From JACVRX01 sp963831385 (GTDB taxonomy: Bacteria; Actinomycetota; Actinomycetes; Jiangellales; Jiangellaceae), in contig CAWHPW010000011.1 of NCBI GenBank assembly GCA_963831385.1, positions 372,001-436,000 of the forward strand: a stretch of 64,000 nt of DNA, read 5' to 3'. The notes below the pieces were generated by a model that saw only the letters and a list, made by a program, of their open reading frames with translations, had not been told where the DNA came from and ran no database searches. A program made the translations under genes and the position numbers. Below are positions 32,783 to 44,929 of the stretch, one piece after another; within the stretch, counting starts at the first letter, position 1, and every line of letters begins with the position of its first letter.

Positions 32783-33748
32783 ATGAGGAAGTGGGTGACG
32801 GGCGGGTGCACTCTGGCGCTGCTCGGCTGTGTCGGCGGCAGCGTTGCCAACGGTGCGTCTGAAGGTTCGTGGGGCACTCGGGCGGATGCGCTGATCGTGC
32901 GAGCAATGGCAGCCGACGCCGCCGCAGGGAAGACGAGTAAAAACCCGCTGGACATCGGCCTGCTTGCCGCTGCCATCGGCCACAGACAGGGTTTCGACAC
33001 GGCCAACGCAGACCATTACCTGGATCGGCTGTTGGCCGTGCAGCTCCCGAACGGAGGCTTCGGACTGCCGTATCCCTTCGACTCCTGGGGTGACGGCCGA
33101 GTCACCCCTGTCGGGGCAGCGCACACGATCTCGATGTACCAGGCTGGGCTGGCGCTGCTGCCTGCCTACGAGGCTGGCGTGCCCGGAGTCGAGGTGGCAC
33201 TGGATCGGATGATCACGAAGTTCTCGTCGATGCCATTCGTGGCTGTCAAGCCGGGTAAGTGCATGTCCTACTCGGATCATCGTTACGACTACACGTACGG
33301 CTACTGCGCCAACAATGTCAACGCAGCTGCCGCGGACCTGCTGTTCCGCGCGCACCAAGCCGGGTTCGGCGTCGATCCCTCGTGGTCTGTTGCCGCGTTC
33401 ACCCAGTACGAGGTGGCAGCCGCCAACCGAACCTGGCGCAACTGGACGTACTCGAACGGGTCGTCGCGGGCTCAGGACCCGGCGCACATGGCAGTGACGA
33501 TCAAGGCGCTGATCAGCGTGGCTCCCGGCCTTGCTGACAACTTCGTCAAATACAACCTGCAGGTCACCGGCAGCGATTGGCGTTGGCCTTACGCCCACGC
33601 CTGGCTGACTCCAGCCAACTGTGCTCTGGGTGAGCAGTGGAAGGACTCGTTCGACGCCTGGACACATACCCTCAGCAATACCTCGGACTTCGAGCTCCTA
33701 TCCGAAGCGGCCTATGCGGCGTCTGAAGCCGCCACGGCGTGCGACTGA
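32783..33748 (+). CDS. Secreted protein with alpha/alpha-toroid-like sequence
   Basis: A 321-residue exported protein. The signal peptide is MRKWVTGGCTLALLGCVGGS with a possible lipobox LLGC at Cys 16. The mature part has repeating helical stretches with short conserved pieces such as LLAVQLPNGGFGLPYPFDSWGDG and AAHTISMYQAGLALLPAYEAG, as in terpene-cyclase or prenyltransferase-beta type alpha/alpha barrels. Five later cysteines may form disulfides. No catalytic motif recognised. GGGGAGAG precedes the ATG. Function unknown. Confidence 0.65.
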   Translation: MRKWVTGGCTLALLGCVGGSVANGASEGSWGTRADALIVRAMAADAAAGKTSKNPLDIGLLAAAIGHRQGFDTANADHYLDRLLAVQLPNGGFGLPYPFDSWGDGRVTPVGAAHTISMYQAGLALLPAYEAGVPGVEVALDRMITKFSSMPFVAVKPGKCMSYSDHRYDYTYGYCANNVNAAAADLLFRAHQAGFGVDPSWSVAAFTQYEVAAANRTWRNWTYSNGSSRAQDPAHMAVTIKALISVAPGLADNFVKYNLQVTGSDWRWPYAHAWLTPANCALGEQWKDSFDAWTHTLSNTSDFELLSEAAYAASEAATACD

Positions 33749-33799
33749 ACGGCAGCGGAAGCGTTCTGGCGCAGTGCAGCAACGCGTAGCCTGACTGTG

Positions 33800-33842
33800 G
33801 TTACCGACGAGTAGCATCGGTCGCGAACCAAGGAGGGTGCTG
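33800..33842 (+). promoter_or_regulatory. Candidate operator and strong RBS before fadA
   Basis: GTTACCGACGAGTAGC (33800-33815) is an imperfect inverted repeat (GTTAC...GTAGC) of the kind bound by TetR-type fatty-acid regulators, over a possible -10 TAGCAT (33812-33817). AGGAGG at 33831-33836 is 5 nt before GTG 33842. Operator identity is inference. Confidence 0.35.
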
Positions 33843-35068
33843 TGCCGCGTACCAGCCGCGAGCTCCGTGACGTCGTCTTCGTCGACGGTGTGCGCACCCC
33901 GTTCGGCAAGGCCGGACCGAAGGGCATGTACTACGAAACCCGCGCCGACGACCTGGTCGTCAAGTGCATCCGGGAACTGCTTCGCCGCAACCCGGCCCTG
34001 CCACCGGATCGGGTCGACGAGGTTGCCGTCGCCGCCACGACCCAGATCGGCGACCAAGGTCTGACGATCGGCCGAACGGCCGCCCTACTCGCCGGCCTGC
34101 CGAGATCCGTCCCCGGTTACGCCATCGACCGGATGTGCGCCGGCGCCATGACGGCAGTGACGACGACGGCAGCGGGCATCGCGTTCGGTGCGTACGACAT
34201 CGTCATCGCGGCGGGGGTCGAGCACATGGGGCACCATCCGATGGGCGAAGGCGTCGACCCGAACCCCCGTTTCCTTGCGGAAAAGCTCGTCGACCCGTCC
34301 GCGCTCGTCATGGGCCAGACAGCGGAGAATCTGCACGACCGATTTCCCCACCTCACCAAGGAGCGAGCCGACGCGTTCGCCGCGGCAAGTCAAGCCAGGC
34401 TGGCGAAGGCCTACGCCGAGGGCAAGGTGCAGCCGGACCTGGTACCCGTTGCCACCCGCAGCGCTGAACACGGATGGGGACTCGCTACCGCGGACGAGCC
34501 GCCGCGTCCGGGCACGACCGTCGAGGACCTCGCCGGGCTGAAGACGCCGTTCCGACCGCACGGCCGGGTCACCGCGGGCAACTCGGCGGGCCTGAACGAC
34601 GGCGCGACCGCCTGTCTGCTCGCCGGAGCCGACAGCGCGGCGGAGCTGGGTCTGGCGTCGCGCATGCGGCTCGTCTCGTACTCCTTTGCCGGAGTGGAGC
34701 CCGAGTTCATGGGCGTCGGGCCGGTTCCGGCCACGAACAAGGCGCTGGCCCAGGCCGGTCTGTCGATGGACGAGGTCGGCCTGATCGAGATCAACGAGGC
34801 GTTCGCCGTCCAGGTCCTCGCATTTCTCGATCACTACGGCATCGCCGACGACGACCCGCGAGTCAACCCGTTCGGCGGTGCCATCGCGCTGGGGCACCCA
34901 CTGGCCTCGTCCGGGGTGCGACTGATGAACCAACTCGCCCGTGCCTTCGTGGACCACCCCGAGGTCCGGTACGGCATCACCACGATGTGCGTCGGGATCG
35001 GAATGGGCGGCACGGTCGTCTGGGAGAACCCACGGCACGAGCGGTACGGCAGCGAGGCGGCAGCCTGA
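33842..35068 (+). CDS. fadA: Acetyl-CoA acyltransferase (3-ketoacyl-CoA thiolase)
   Basis: A 408-residue thiolase, the last step of beta-oxidation. The nucleophilic Cys is in IDRMCAGAMTAV; the later NEAFAVQVLAF, GGAIALGHPLASSG (His) and TTMCVGIGMGG (general-base Cys) are all present. MGQTAENLHD is typical of FadA. Its stop shares a base with the fadB start (TGATG), giving the classic fadAB complex in one transcript. Confidence 0.95.
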   Translation: MPRTSRELRDVVFVDGVRTPFGKAGPKGMYYETRADDLVVKCIRELLRRNPALPPDRVDEVAVAATTQIGDQGLTIGRTAALLAGLPRSVPGYAIDRMCAGAMTAVTTTAAGIAFGAYDIVIAAGVEHMGHHPMGEGVDPNPRFLAEKLVDPSALVMGQTAENLHDRFPHLTKERADAFAAASQARLAKAYAEGKVQPDLVPVATRSAEHGWGLATADEPPRPGTTVEDLAGLKTPFRPHGRVTAGNSAGLNDGATACLLAGADSAAELGLASRMRLVSYSFAGVEPEFMGVGPVPATNKALAQAGLSMDEVGLIEINEAFAVQVLAFLDHYGIADDDPRVNPFGGAIALGHPLASSGVRLMNQLARAFVDHPEVRYGITTMCVGIGMGGTVVWENPRHERYGSEAAA

Positions 35069-37164
35069 TGACGACCGCCGATTTTCCGGCTGAGGTCGTC
35101 ACCAGAGCCCTGGTCCGGTTCGTCGAGCTTCCACTCGGCGCCGGGAAGGCAGCGCTGATCACACTCGACAACGGACACGACCACACCAAACCGAACACTC
35201 TGGGACCTGCCAGCGTGCACGAGCTCGATCGCGCCATCACCGCGTCCTACGCCGAGCCAGACGTCGCCGCCGTATGCATCACGGGCAAGCCGTTCATCCT
35301 CGCCGCCGGCGCTGACCTCAAGGGCGTGGCCCTGGTGACCGACCGGCGGCAGGCGGTCGAGGCAGCCCGGCTCGGGCACCGCGTGTTCGGTCGGCTCGGC
35401 GGCGGCCCGGTTCCGACGTTCGCGTTCATCAACGGCCTGACCCTCGGCGGCGGATTGGAGGTGGCCCTGCACTGCGCCTACCGGACGGTGCACGCCGCTG
35501 CCGGTGGAATTGCGTTCCCCGAGACGTTTCTCGGCCTGGTTCCGGGGTGGGGCGGCGCGTGGCTACTGCCCAACCTGATCGGTGCTGACCGGGCCGTGAC
35601 CGTGATCGTCGAGAATGCGTTGAACCAGAACCGGATGCTTTCCGGGCCACAGGCCGCCGAGCTCGGCATTGCCGACGCGATGTTCGAGGGGCAGGACTTT
35701 CTCGAGCAGTCGTTGCGCTGGGCGGCACAGGTCGTCCGCGGCGACGTCGTCGTGGAACGCCGCGTCGACCGCGACGAGCAGGCATGGGAGGCGGCGGTCG
35801 CACGCGGAAGGGAAATCGCCGACGAAAAGGCCCACGGAGCAGCTCCCGCGCCATATCGCGCGCTCGAGCTCATCTCGGCCGCGCGAACGACCGGTCGCAA
35901 CGAAGGATTCGCCGCTGAGGACGAGGTCCTCGGCGAGCTGATCATGAGCGACGAGTTCCGGTCCAGCGTCTACGCCTTCGATCTCGTCCAGCGACGCGCC
36001 AAGCGGCCGGTGGGCGCGCCGGACAGGAAGCTCGCCCGGACGGTGACGAAGGTGGGCATCGCCGGCGCGGGCCTGATGGCGAGCCAGCTCGGACTGCTGT
36101 TCGTGCGCCGGCTCGAGGTTCCGGTGGTGCTCACCGACCTGGATCAGGAGCGGGTCGACAAGGGTGTCGGCTCCATCCATCGGGAGATCGAGAAGTTGAG
36201 ATCGAGGGGCCGCTTGTCGCCAGAACAGGCGACCAGGCTGACGGCGCTCGTCACCGGGAGCACGGACATCGGAACCTTCGCCGACGCCGATTTCGTCCTC
36301 GAGGCCGTGTACGAGGAGATGAAGGTCAAGCAACAGCTATTCGCCGACCTCGAGGCGGTGGTCACGCCGGAATGCGTGCTCGCCACCAATACCTCGGCGC
36401 TGTCGGTCACCGAGATGGCGGCAAACCTCACCTACCCGGACCGGGTCGTGGGTTTCCACTTCTTCAACCCGGTCGCTGTCCTGCCGCTCGTGGAGGTCGT
36501 CCGGGCGGAGCGTACGGATGACGCCACGCTCGCCACCGCCTTCGCAGTCGGCCGTTCGCTGAACAAGTCATGCGTCCTGGTCAAAGACGCGCCGGCGTTC
36601 GTCGTCAACCGGGTTCTGACCCGGTTCATCGGTGAGGTCACTCGGGCCGTCGACGCGGGCACACCGGTCCAGGTGGCCGACCGGGCGACCGAGCCGCTGG
36701 GTCTGCCGATGTCGCCATTCCTGATTCTTCAGTTGGTCGGTCCTGGCGTCGGCCTGCATGTGGCCGAAACCATGCACGAAGCGTTTCCCGATCGATTCGC
36801 CGTGTCAGAGAACCTTCGGCGGCTGGTCGAATCCGGCCGGTCTCACTTCCTGACGTGGGACGAACAGGGCCGGTCGGATCTGGACGACCAGGCGAAGGCG
36901 TTGTTCCAGCAGGGCGATGTCGCGCGCTCAGCGGAGGAGGTTCGGGAGGCCGTGATGACGGCGCTCGCCCAGGAAATTCGGCTCATGCTGGACGACGAGG
37001 TCGTCGCCGAGCCGCAGGACGTGGACCTGTGCCTGCTCCTCGGCGCTGGCTGGCCGTTCCACCTCGGCGGTATCACGCCGTACCTGGACCGCACCGGTAT
37101 CTCCGAGCGCGCGACCGGCCGGCGGTTCTTGCCGCCGGGCATGGCCAGCGTGCTGAGGGTCTGA
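35068..37164 (+). CDS. fadB: 3-hydroxyacyl-CoA dehydrogenase / enoyl-CoA hydratase multifunctional protein
   Basis: A 698-residue trifunctional-type alpha subunit. The N-terminal crotonase domain has AAGADLKGV, FINGLTLGGGLEVALHC and FPETFLGLVPGWGG. From about residue 325 the NAD domain begins (KVGIAGAGLMASQLGLLF), with VLATNTSALSVTEMA and VGFHFFNPVAVLPLVEVV for the dehydrogenase active site (His), then two C-terminal dehydrogenase domains. It acts with FadA in the cytosol. ATG 35068 overlaps the fadA stop by one base. Confidence 0.95.
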   Translation: MTTADFPAEVVTRALVRFVELPLGAGKAALITLDNGHDHTKPNTLGPASVHELDRAITASYAEPDVAAVCITGKPFILAAGADLKGVALVTDRRQAVEAARLGHRVFGRLGGGPVPTFAFINGLTLGGGLEVALHCAYRTVHAAAGGIAFPETFLGLVPGWGGAWLLPNLIGADRAVTVIVENALNQNRMLSGPQAAELGIADAMFEGQDFLEQSLRWAAQVVRGDVVVERRVDRDEQAWEAAVARGREIADEKAHGAAPAPYRALELISAARTTGRNEGFAAEDEVLGELIMSDEFRSSVYAFDLVQRRAKRPVGAPDRKLARTVTKVGIAGAGLMASQLGLLFVRRLEVPVVLTDLDQERVDKGVGSIHREIEKLRSRGRLSPEQATRLTALVTGSTDIGTFADADFVLEAVYEEMKVKQQLFADLEAVVTPECVLATNTSALSVTEMAANLTYPDRVVGFHFFNPVAVLPLVEVVRAERTDDATLATAFAVGRSLNKSCVLVKDAPAFVVNRVLTRFIGEVTRAVDAGTPVQVADRATEPLGLPMSPFLILQLVGPGVGLHVAETMHEAFPDRFAVSENLRRLVESGRSHFLTWDEQGRSDLDDQAKALFQQGDVARSAEEVREAVMTALAQEIRLMLDDEVVAEPQDVDLCLLLGAGWPFHLGGITPYLDRTGISERATGRRFLPPGMASVLRV

Positions 37165-37226
37165 CGGGTCGCGCCGCGCGCGTTGTGGATCGGGGGTGGC
37201 GGACCCACGCCAGAGCCGACGTCGAT

Positions 37227-38339
37227 CTACCCGGGCAACTCCCGTTTCTCGGTGGCGACGGCCGGCACGCCGGCCGCCTCACCAAGGACCCGGCGGTAGG
37301 TCATCACGGCGGCGGTGATCGCCCCTGTCACCGGGATTGCCAGGAACAGCCCGACCAAGCCGAACGCCGACGCCGCGGCGGTGGTCAGCAGCAGCATGAT
37401 CAGCGGATGGAAGCTCAGTGCCCGCGACAGCAGCAACGGGGAGAGGACGTTGCCCTCCAACTGCTGGACCGCGAGCACGATCGCGAGCGTCCACAGGGCC
37501 GTCACCCATCCACCGGTGAACAGCGCGACTAGGACTGCGATCGCTCCGGCGATGGTGGCACCGACCAGCGGGATGTAGGCGAACACGAACGTCAGCGCAC
37601 CGATTGGAACCGCGAGCGGCACGTCCAGGATCGTCAGGCCGACGCCGATCAGGAAACCGTCGACGATTCCGGTAACGGTCGAGGCGTAAAACCAGTTGCC
37701 CGCGGCTTTCATGGACGCCTGGAACGCTGCGGTCGCCGGGCGGCGGCGATCGACGGTCAAGGTGGAAGCGAACTGGGCCCACAACCGATCCCCGCTGGAC
37801 AGCGCGAAGATCGCGAAGAACGTGGCGATCAGCAGCACCGTCAGGACGTTGCCCACGACCGACAAGCCGGTGGCGACGCCTGCGCCGAGGTTGCCGACAT
37901 AGTCGCCGACCGACGACTGGAGTTCGTCGAGCACGTCCTGGACGGCCTCGGTGTCCACGCCGAAGGGGCCGCTGCGGATCCAGCCGAGGATGTCCGTGAA
38001 CGCGCCGCTGACGGCATCGGCTAGTCGCGGGCTGCTCTGTACCACCTCGGAGACGACGAAGACGAGTAGCCCTACGAACAGGGCGAGGAAGCCGACCACG
38101 CACAGGATGGCGGCGATCGCCTGCGGGACTCGCCGGGCGCGAAGCCACTTCACCGCCGGCCAGAGCAGAGACACCTCGGCGAATCCCAGCACCACGGCCA
38201 TCGAGATGAACCGCACCTGTAGCGCCAGCCAAATCGCCGCCGATATCGCCAGGCCGAGGACGAGCAACCGGCCGGCGATGGCGGCCTGACGGTCCAGCCA
38301 GGCCGGCACGCGCCCGTCGTGGGCCGACCGCGTCGACAT
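37227..38339 (-). CDS. AI-2E transporter family membrane protein
   Basis: A 370-residue permease-like protein (PF01594 type) with about eight helices. A long helix pair at the start (GRLLVLGLAISAAIWLALQ), a central soluble stretch (GAFTDILGWIRSGPFGVDTE) and the family's VFAYIPLVGATIAGAIAV and QQLEGNVLSPLLL segments are visible. Members export autoinducer-2 or act as Na+/H+ antiporters; the substrate here is unknown. ATG 38339; an in-frame GTG at 38345 is also possible. It lies 51 bp upstream of the end of dxs-side divergent region and is transcribed alone. Confidence 0.85.
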   Translation of the reverse strand: MSTRSAHDGRVPAWLDRQAAIAGRLLVLGLAISAAIWLALQVRFISMAVVLGFAEVSLLWPAVKWLRARRVPQAIAAILCVVGFLALFVGLLVFVVSEVVQSSPRLADAVSGAFTDILGWIRSGPFGVDTEAVQDVLDELQSSVGDYVGNLGAGVATGLSVVGNVLTVLLIATFFAIFALSSGDRLWAQFASTLTVDRRRPATAAFQASMKAAGNWFYASTVTGIVDGFLIGVGLTILDVPLAVPIGALTFVFAYIPLVGATIAGAIAVLVALFTGGWVTALWTLAIVLAVQQLEGNVLSPLLLSRALSFHPLIMLLLTTAAASAFGLVGLFLAIPVTGAITAAVMTYRRVLGEAAGVPAVATEKRELPG

Positions 38340-38396
38340 CGTCACAGGGCGAACCTAGCCGTCGTCAGTCCGGAGTCCTCCGCCCCACGCGGACGA

Positions 38397-40343
38397 TCAA
38401 CGTGGTTCGTCGGGCAGCGTGGCCAGGTCCTCGTGCGACGGAGCATCGATGGCGGCGATCAGCCCGGCTATCTCGCGTGCGAGGTCCTGGCCGGTCAGCC
38501 CCACCTCGGCAAGTAGCGCCGGACGCTTGGCGTGCGACAGGAACCGCTGCGGGAGCCCGAACCCGCGGACGGGAACCTGAAGACCGGCGTCGCGGAGTTC
38601 CTGGGCGATGGCGGCGCCCACTGCCCCGACCCGGCCGTTGTCCTCGACGGTGACGACCAGCCGGTGGCGGCGGGCCAGGGTGACAAGCGCCGGGTCGACC
38701 GGCTTGACCCAGCGAGGGTCGACGACCGTGACGCCCACGCCATGGGCGGCCAGCCGGTCGGCCATGTCGACACCGACCGCCGCCATGGCTCCGACCGAGA
38801 TCACCAGGACGTCGCTCGGGCCGGACCGGGCCAGCACATCGCAGCTGCCCGCATGATCGACGACGGGAAGATCGGGCCCGATGACACCCTTGGGGAACCG
38901 GACGACCGTCGGAGCATCCGCGACGTCGAGAGCTTCGTCGAGGAGCTTGACCAGCGTCGCGCCGTCGCGGGGGGCGGCGATGCGCAGCCCCGGCACGACC
39001 TGCAGAATCGACAGGTCCCACATGCCGTTGTGCGACGGGCCGTCGTCGCCAGTGACACCTGCCCGGTCGAGCACGAACGTCACTCCGCACTCGTGCAGGG
39101 CGACATCCATCAGCAACTGATCGAACGCTCGATTGAGGAAGGTCGCGTACACCGCGACCACCGGGTGCAGCCCGGCCATCGCCAGGCCCGCGGCGGAGGT
39201 CACCGCGTGCTGCTCGGCGATGCCGACGTCGAAGCACCGGTCAGGAAACTCGCGCGCGAACGCGTCCAGACCGGTTGGGCCGAGCATTGCCGCGGTGATC
39301 GCCACGACCCCGGGCCGCTCCCGGCCCGCTCCGACCAGCGCGTCGCTGAACACTTCGGTCCACGTGCGGCCCGGCCGAGTTGCCGCCGTCCCTGTGACGG
39401 GGTCGAACGGAGCCGGTGGGCTGTGCATCTGGTCGGCGACGTCCCGCACCGCATGCTCGTAGCCGAACCCCTTTTGGGTGACACAGTGAACGATCACGGG
39501 GGCACGGAAGCGTTTGGCCCGAGCGAGTGCTTGCTCAACGGCCTCCCGGTCGTGCCCGTCGACCGGTCCGATGTACTTCAGCCCCAGATCCTCGAACAGC
39601 CCTTGCGGCGCCAGCACGTCCTTGAGGCCCTTCTTGATCCCGTGCAGCGCCTCGAACAGCGGTGGTCCGACCAGCGGTGTGTGGGTCAGCGACCTTCTGA
39701 TGACATCGAGCACCTGCTCGTACCGCGGGTTCGTCCGCAGTCCCGCCAGGTGGTCGGCGACGCCGCCCACGGTGGGTGAATAGGAACGGCCGTTGTCGTT
39801 GACGACGATGACGACCGGACGCGCGGGTCGCTCGCCGGGGAGTCCTTTGGGGCCGCCGGCGATGTTGTTCAACGCCTCCCAAGCCATCCCGCCGGTCAGG
39901 GCGCCGTCTCCGACGACGGCGACGACCGTCCGGCCGCGTTCTCCACGGACGGCGAACCCCTTGGCGAGGCCGTCGGCATACGACAGCGCGGTGGAGGCGT
40001 GCGAGTTCTCGACCCAGTCGTGCTCACTTTCCGATCGGCTGGGGTACCCGGAGAGCCCACCCTGCTGCCGCAGCGTGGCGAACCGGTCGCGGCGGCCGGT
40101 GAGCAGTTTGTGCACGTAGGCCTGGTGCCCGGTGTCGAACAGGATCGGGTCGCGCGGTGAGTCGAACACGCGGTGTAGGGCGATCGTCAGTTCGACCATG
40201 CCCAGGTTCGGGCCGAGGTGACCACCGGTGCGGGAGCACGTCAGCACCAGAACGTCGCGGATTTCTGCGGCGAGCGCCGTCAGTTCGTCGTCGCCGAGGC
40301 GACGCAGGTCACGGGGTCCCCGGACGTTCTCGAGAACACCCAC
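38397..40343 (-). CDS. dxs: 1-deoxy-D-xylulose-5-phosphate synthase
   Basis: A 648-residue thiamine diphosphate enzyme starting the MEP isoprenoid pathway. N-terminal TPP region: SRTGGHLGPNLGMVELTIAL, FDTGHQAYVHKLLTGRRD, VVGDGALTGGMAWEALNN. Central pyrimidine domain: DVGIAEQHAVTSAAGLAMAG with the catalytic Glu; C-terminal transketolase domain follows. GTG 40343 is the start. Divergent from a small membrane protein gene across 112 bp. Confidence 0.96.
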   Translation of the reverse strand: MGVLENVRGPRDLRRLGDDELTALAAEIRDVLVLTCSRTGGHLGPNLGMVELTIALHRVFDSPRDPILFDTGHQAYVHKLLTGRRDRFATLRQQGGLSGYPSRSESEHDWVENSHASTALSYADGLAKGFAVRGERGRTVVAVVGDGALTGGMAWEALNNIAGGPKGLPGERPARPVVIVVNDNGRSYSPTVGGVADHLAGLRTNPRYEQVLDVIRRSLTHTPLVGPPLFEALHGIKKGLKDVLAPQGLFEDLGLKYIGPVDGHDREAVEQALARAKRFRAPVIVHCVTQKGFGYEHAVRDVADQMHSPPAPFDPVTGTAATRPGRTWTEVFSDALVGAGRERPGVVAITAAMLGPTGLDAFAREFPDRCFDVGIAEQHAVTSAAGLAMAGLHPVVAVYATFLNRAFDQLLMDVALHECGVTFVLDRAGVTGDDGPSHNGMWDLSILQVVPGLRIAAPRDGATLVKLLDEALDVADAPTVVRFPKGVIGPDLPVVDHAGSCDVLARSGPSDVLVISVGAMAAVGVDMADRLAAHGVGVTVVDPRWVKPVDPALVTLARRHRLVVTVEDNGRVGAVGAAIAQELRDAGLQVPVRGFGLPQRFLSHAKRPALLAEVGLTGQDLAREIAGLIAAIDAPSHEDLATLPDEPR

Positions 40344-40455
40344 CGGCGCGCCCTCCTCGATCGACAGATGAGCCGGAGTGTAGTTGCCCAGCCAGCTGCT
40401 CGCGTGGCCGCGTGCCTACCTGGACCGACTCGGCTGCAGTGGCACAGTAGGGGCG

Positions 40456-41016
40456 ATGAGCAACGGGAGAGGAGACGACGTGGTGGCGGATCTTGCTTCC
40501 CAAACGGACATCGCCGGTCCCCCGGCGGACACCCGCCGGGTCCGCCGAACCCTTGGCGCCCTGATCGGGGCTGTCGGCGCGCTGGGCGTGGCTGCCAGCG
40601 CCTACCTCGACTGGTTCGCGGGGCGAATGCCCACCGAGATCCCGCTGCAGCGGCTCTTCGACACCGAGGTGAGTGGGGCGGCCGGCTCGTATTGGACCTC
40701 CATGGCGGCCCCGCTGGCTCTGGCCGGGGTCATCGGGGTGATCGGTGGACTAGTCCGATCACGACTGGTGATCACCCTCGCCGGGATCGTCGGGCTCGCG
40801 ACATTGGTGCTCTGGATCCTGCTGCAGGCGATCGACCTGTCTCCGCAAGATCTGCGCGCGAGCGATTACGAGGTGGGCCTGTGGGTTTGCGTGGCGAGCC
40901 TGGCCGTGCTCGCCGGCGGTGTCCTGCTCATGGGCAGCCCCGATCGTCGTGCCGAGTCATCGCCCACGGAAGAGCCGGCGGTCACCGACCAGGTTTCGCC
41001 CCCCGGCCTGCTCTGA
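40456..41016 (+). CDS. Small integral membrane protein
   Basis: A 186-residue protein with four predicted helices (TLGALIGAVGALGVAASAYL, TSMAAPLALAGVIGVIGGLV, LVITLAGIVGLATLVLWILL, YEVGLWVCVASLAVLAGGVLL) and hydrophilic ends. The layout resembles Trp/Ala-rich four-helix actinobacterial membrane proteins next to dxs or acn. No function recognised. ATG 40456 follows a purine-rich AGGGGCG. It converges on aconitase and shares a symmetric terminator with it. Confidence 0.7.
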   Translation: MSNGRGDDVVADLASQTDIAGPPADTRRVRRTLGALIGAVGALGVAASAYLDWFAGRMPTEIPLQRLFDTEVSGAAGSYWTSMAAPLALAGVIGVIGGLVRSRLVITLAGIVGLATLVLWILLQAIDLSPQDLRASDYEVGLWVCVASLAVLAGGVLLMGSPDRRAESSPTEEPAVTDQVSPPGLL

Positions 41017-41030
41017 GCCCGCTGCCGGGA

Positions 41031-41041
<11 letters not shown>
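41006..41041. terminator. Symmetric bidirectional terminator embedding both stop codons
   Basis: GCCTGCTCTGA (41006-41016) is the exact reverse complement of 41031-41041, with a 14-nt loop. The left arm carries the last codons and stop of the membrane protein gene (CTG CTC TGA) and the right arm, on the other strand, those of aconitase (also CTG CTC TGA). So the coding ends themselves form the hairpin for both directions. Confidence 0.7.
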
Positions 41042-43823
<2,782 letters not shown>

Positions 43824-43920
43824 CGTGTCCACCGTCCTCTCGTCCGCCCTGCCCAGATCCTTGCCCAGATCGCCGCCGTCGTCACTCGGTGACGGACTCG
43901 GTCCACCACCAGGCGAAGAC

Positions 43921-43954
43921 GTACATCACCAGGCCGGCAAGCCTGGTGATGTAC
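43921..43954 (-). terminator. Strong 14-bp hairpin, probable terminator of the LLM oxidoreductase gene
   Basis: GTACATCACCAGGC (43921-43934) pairs perfectly with 43941-43954 around the loop CGGCAA. It lies 26 nt after the stop of the minus-strand LLM gene and about 100 nt upstream of the aconitase start, so it separates the two transcripts. Confidence 0.7.
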
Positions 43955-43980
43955 CCATAGGGGTGGTGAACGTGGTCATT

Positions 43981-44916
43981 TCACACCTGGGGCAGCACTG
44001 TGTCGGCGATCAGCTCGAGGTGGTCGAGGTCGTCGAGGTCGAGCAGCTGCAGGTAGACGGTGGATGCGCCGAGCTCGGCGTATTCACCGATCCGATCGAC
44101 CAGCTCGCCCGGCGTCCCGCCCAGCCCGCTCTCCCGAAGCTCGGCCGCGTCTCGGCCGATTGCGTCCGCGCGCCGGGAGACTTCGGCGTGATCGCGTCCG
44201 CAGCAGACCGTCTGCGCCACCGAATAGCGCATCGATGCCGCCGGCCGCCCCGCGTCGGCACAGGCTGCCTGCACTCCGTGGAAGGCGGCCGAGATCTTCT
44301 CCGCCGGTGCGAAAGCCACGTTGTACTCGTCGGCGTATCGCGCCGCCAGTGCCGCTGAGCGAGCCCGTCCACTCCCGCCCATGATCACCGGTGGTCGTGG
44401 CTGCTGGACCGGCTTCGGCAGGCCCGGGGAGTCCACGATCGTGTAGTGCTTCCCGGAGTAGTTGAAGCGCTGACCGGGTGTCGTCTCCCACAAGCCGGTC
44501 ACGATTGCCAACTGCTCCTCGAGCATGTCGAAGCGCTCCCGCGTGGGCGGGAACGGGATCGCGTAGGCGGCGTGCTCCTCCGTGTACCAACCGGCGCCCA
44601 GGCCGAGCTCGACCCGCCCGCCGCTCATCACGTCGACCTGAGCAACCGAGATCGCCAACGGGCCGGGCCACCGGAACGTGACCGGGCTCACCAGCGTGCC
44701 GAGCCGGATCCGGTCGGTCTGTTCGGCCAACGCGCCGAGCGTCACCCACGAGTCGGTCGGTCCGGGCATGCCGGCACGACCGTCCGGACCGATCCCGAGG
44801 TAGTGGTCCGAGCGGAAGAAAGCGTCGAATCCCAACGCCTCCGCCGCCTGGGCGACCCGCAGCTGCTGCTGGTAGCTGGCACCTAGATGCGGCTCGGTGA
44901 AGATCCTCAGCTTCAT
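43981..44916 (-). CDS. LLM class F420-dependent oxidoreductase
   Basis: A 311-residue TIM-barrel enzyme of the luciferase-like family. Typical stretches: GFDAFFRSDHYL, TDRIRLGTLVSPVTFRWPG, SGGRVELGLGAGWYTEEHAAY, PPVIMGGSGRARSAALAARYADEYN. These residues contact coenzyme F420 in relatives (or FMN in others). Substrate unknown. ATG 44916; 13 bp separate it from the permease stop upstream on the same strand. Confidence 0.85.
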   Translation of the reverse strand: MKLRIFTEPHLGASYQQQLRVAQAAEALGFDAFFRSDHYLGIGPDGRAGMPGPTDSWVTLGALAEQTDRIRLGTLVSPVTFRWPGPLAISVAQVDVMSGGRVELGLGAGWYTEEHAAYAIPFPPTRERFDMLEEQLAIVTGLWETTPGQRFNYSGKHYTIVDSPGLPKPVQQPRPPVIMGGSGRARSAALAARYADEYNVAFAPAEKISAAFHGVQAACADAGRPAASMRYSVAQTVCCGRDHAEVSRRADAIGRDAAELRESGLGGTPGELVDRIGEYAELGASTVYLQLLDLDDLDHLELIADTVLPQV

Positions 44917-44929
44917 GCCGCCCCGAATG

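Noticed and set aside
34474..35067. N-terminal extension of FadB
   Set aside because: The frame overlaps fadA in another phase; the ATG at 35068 is coupled to the fadA stop and begins the family homology.
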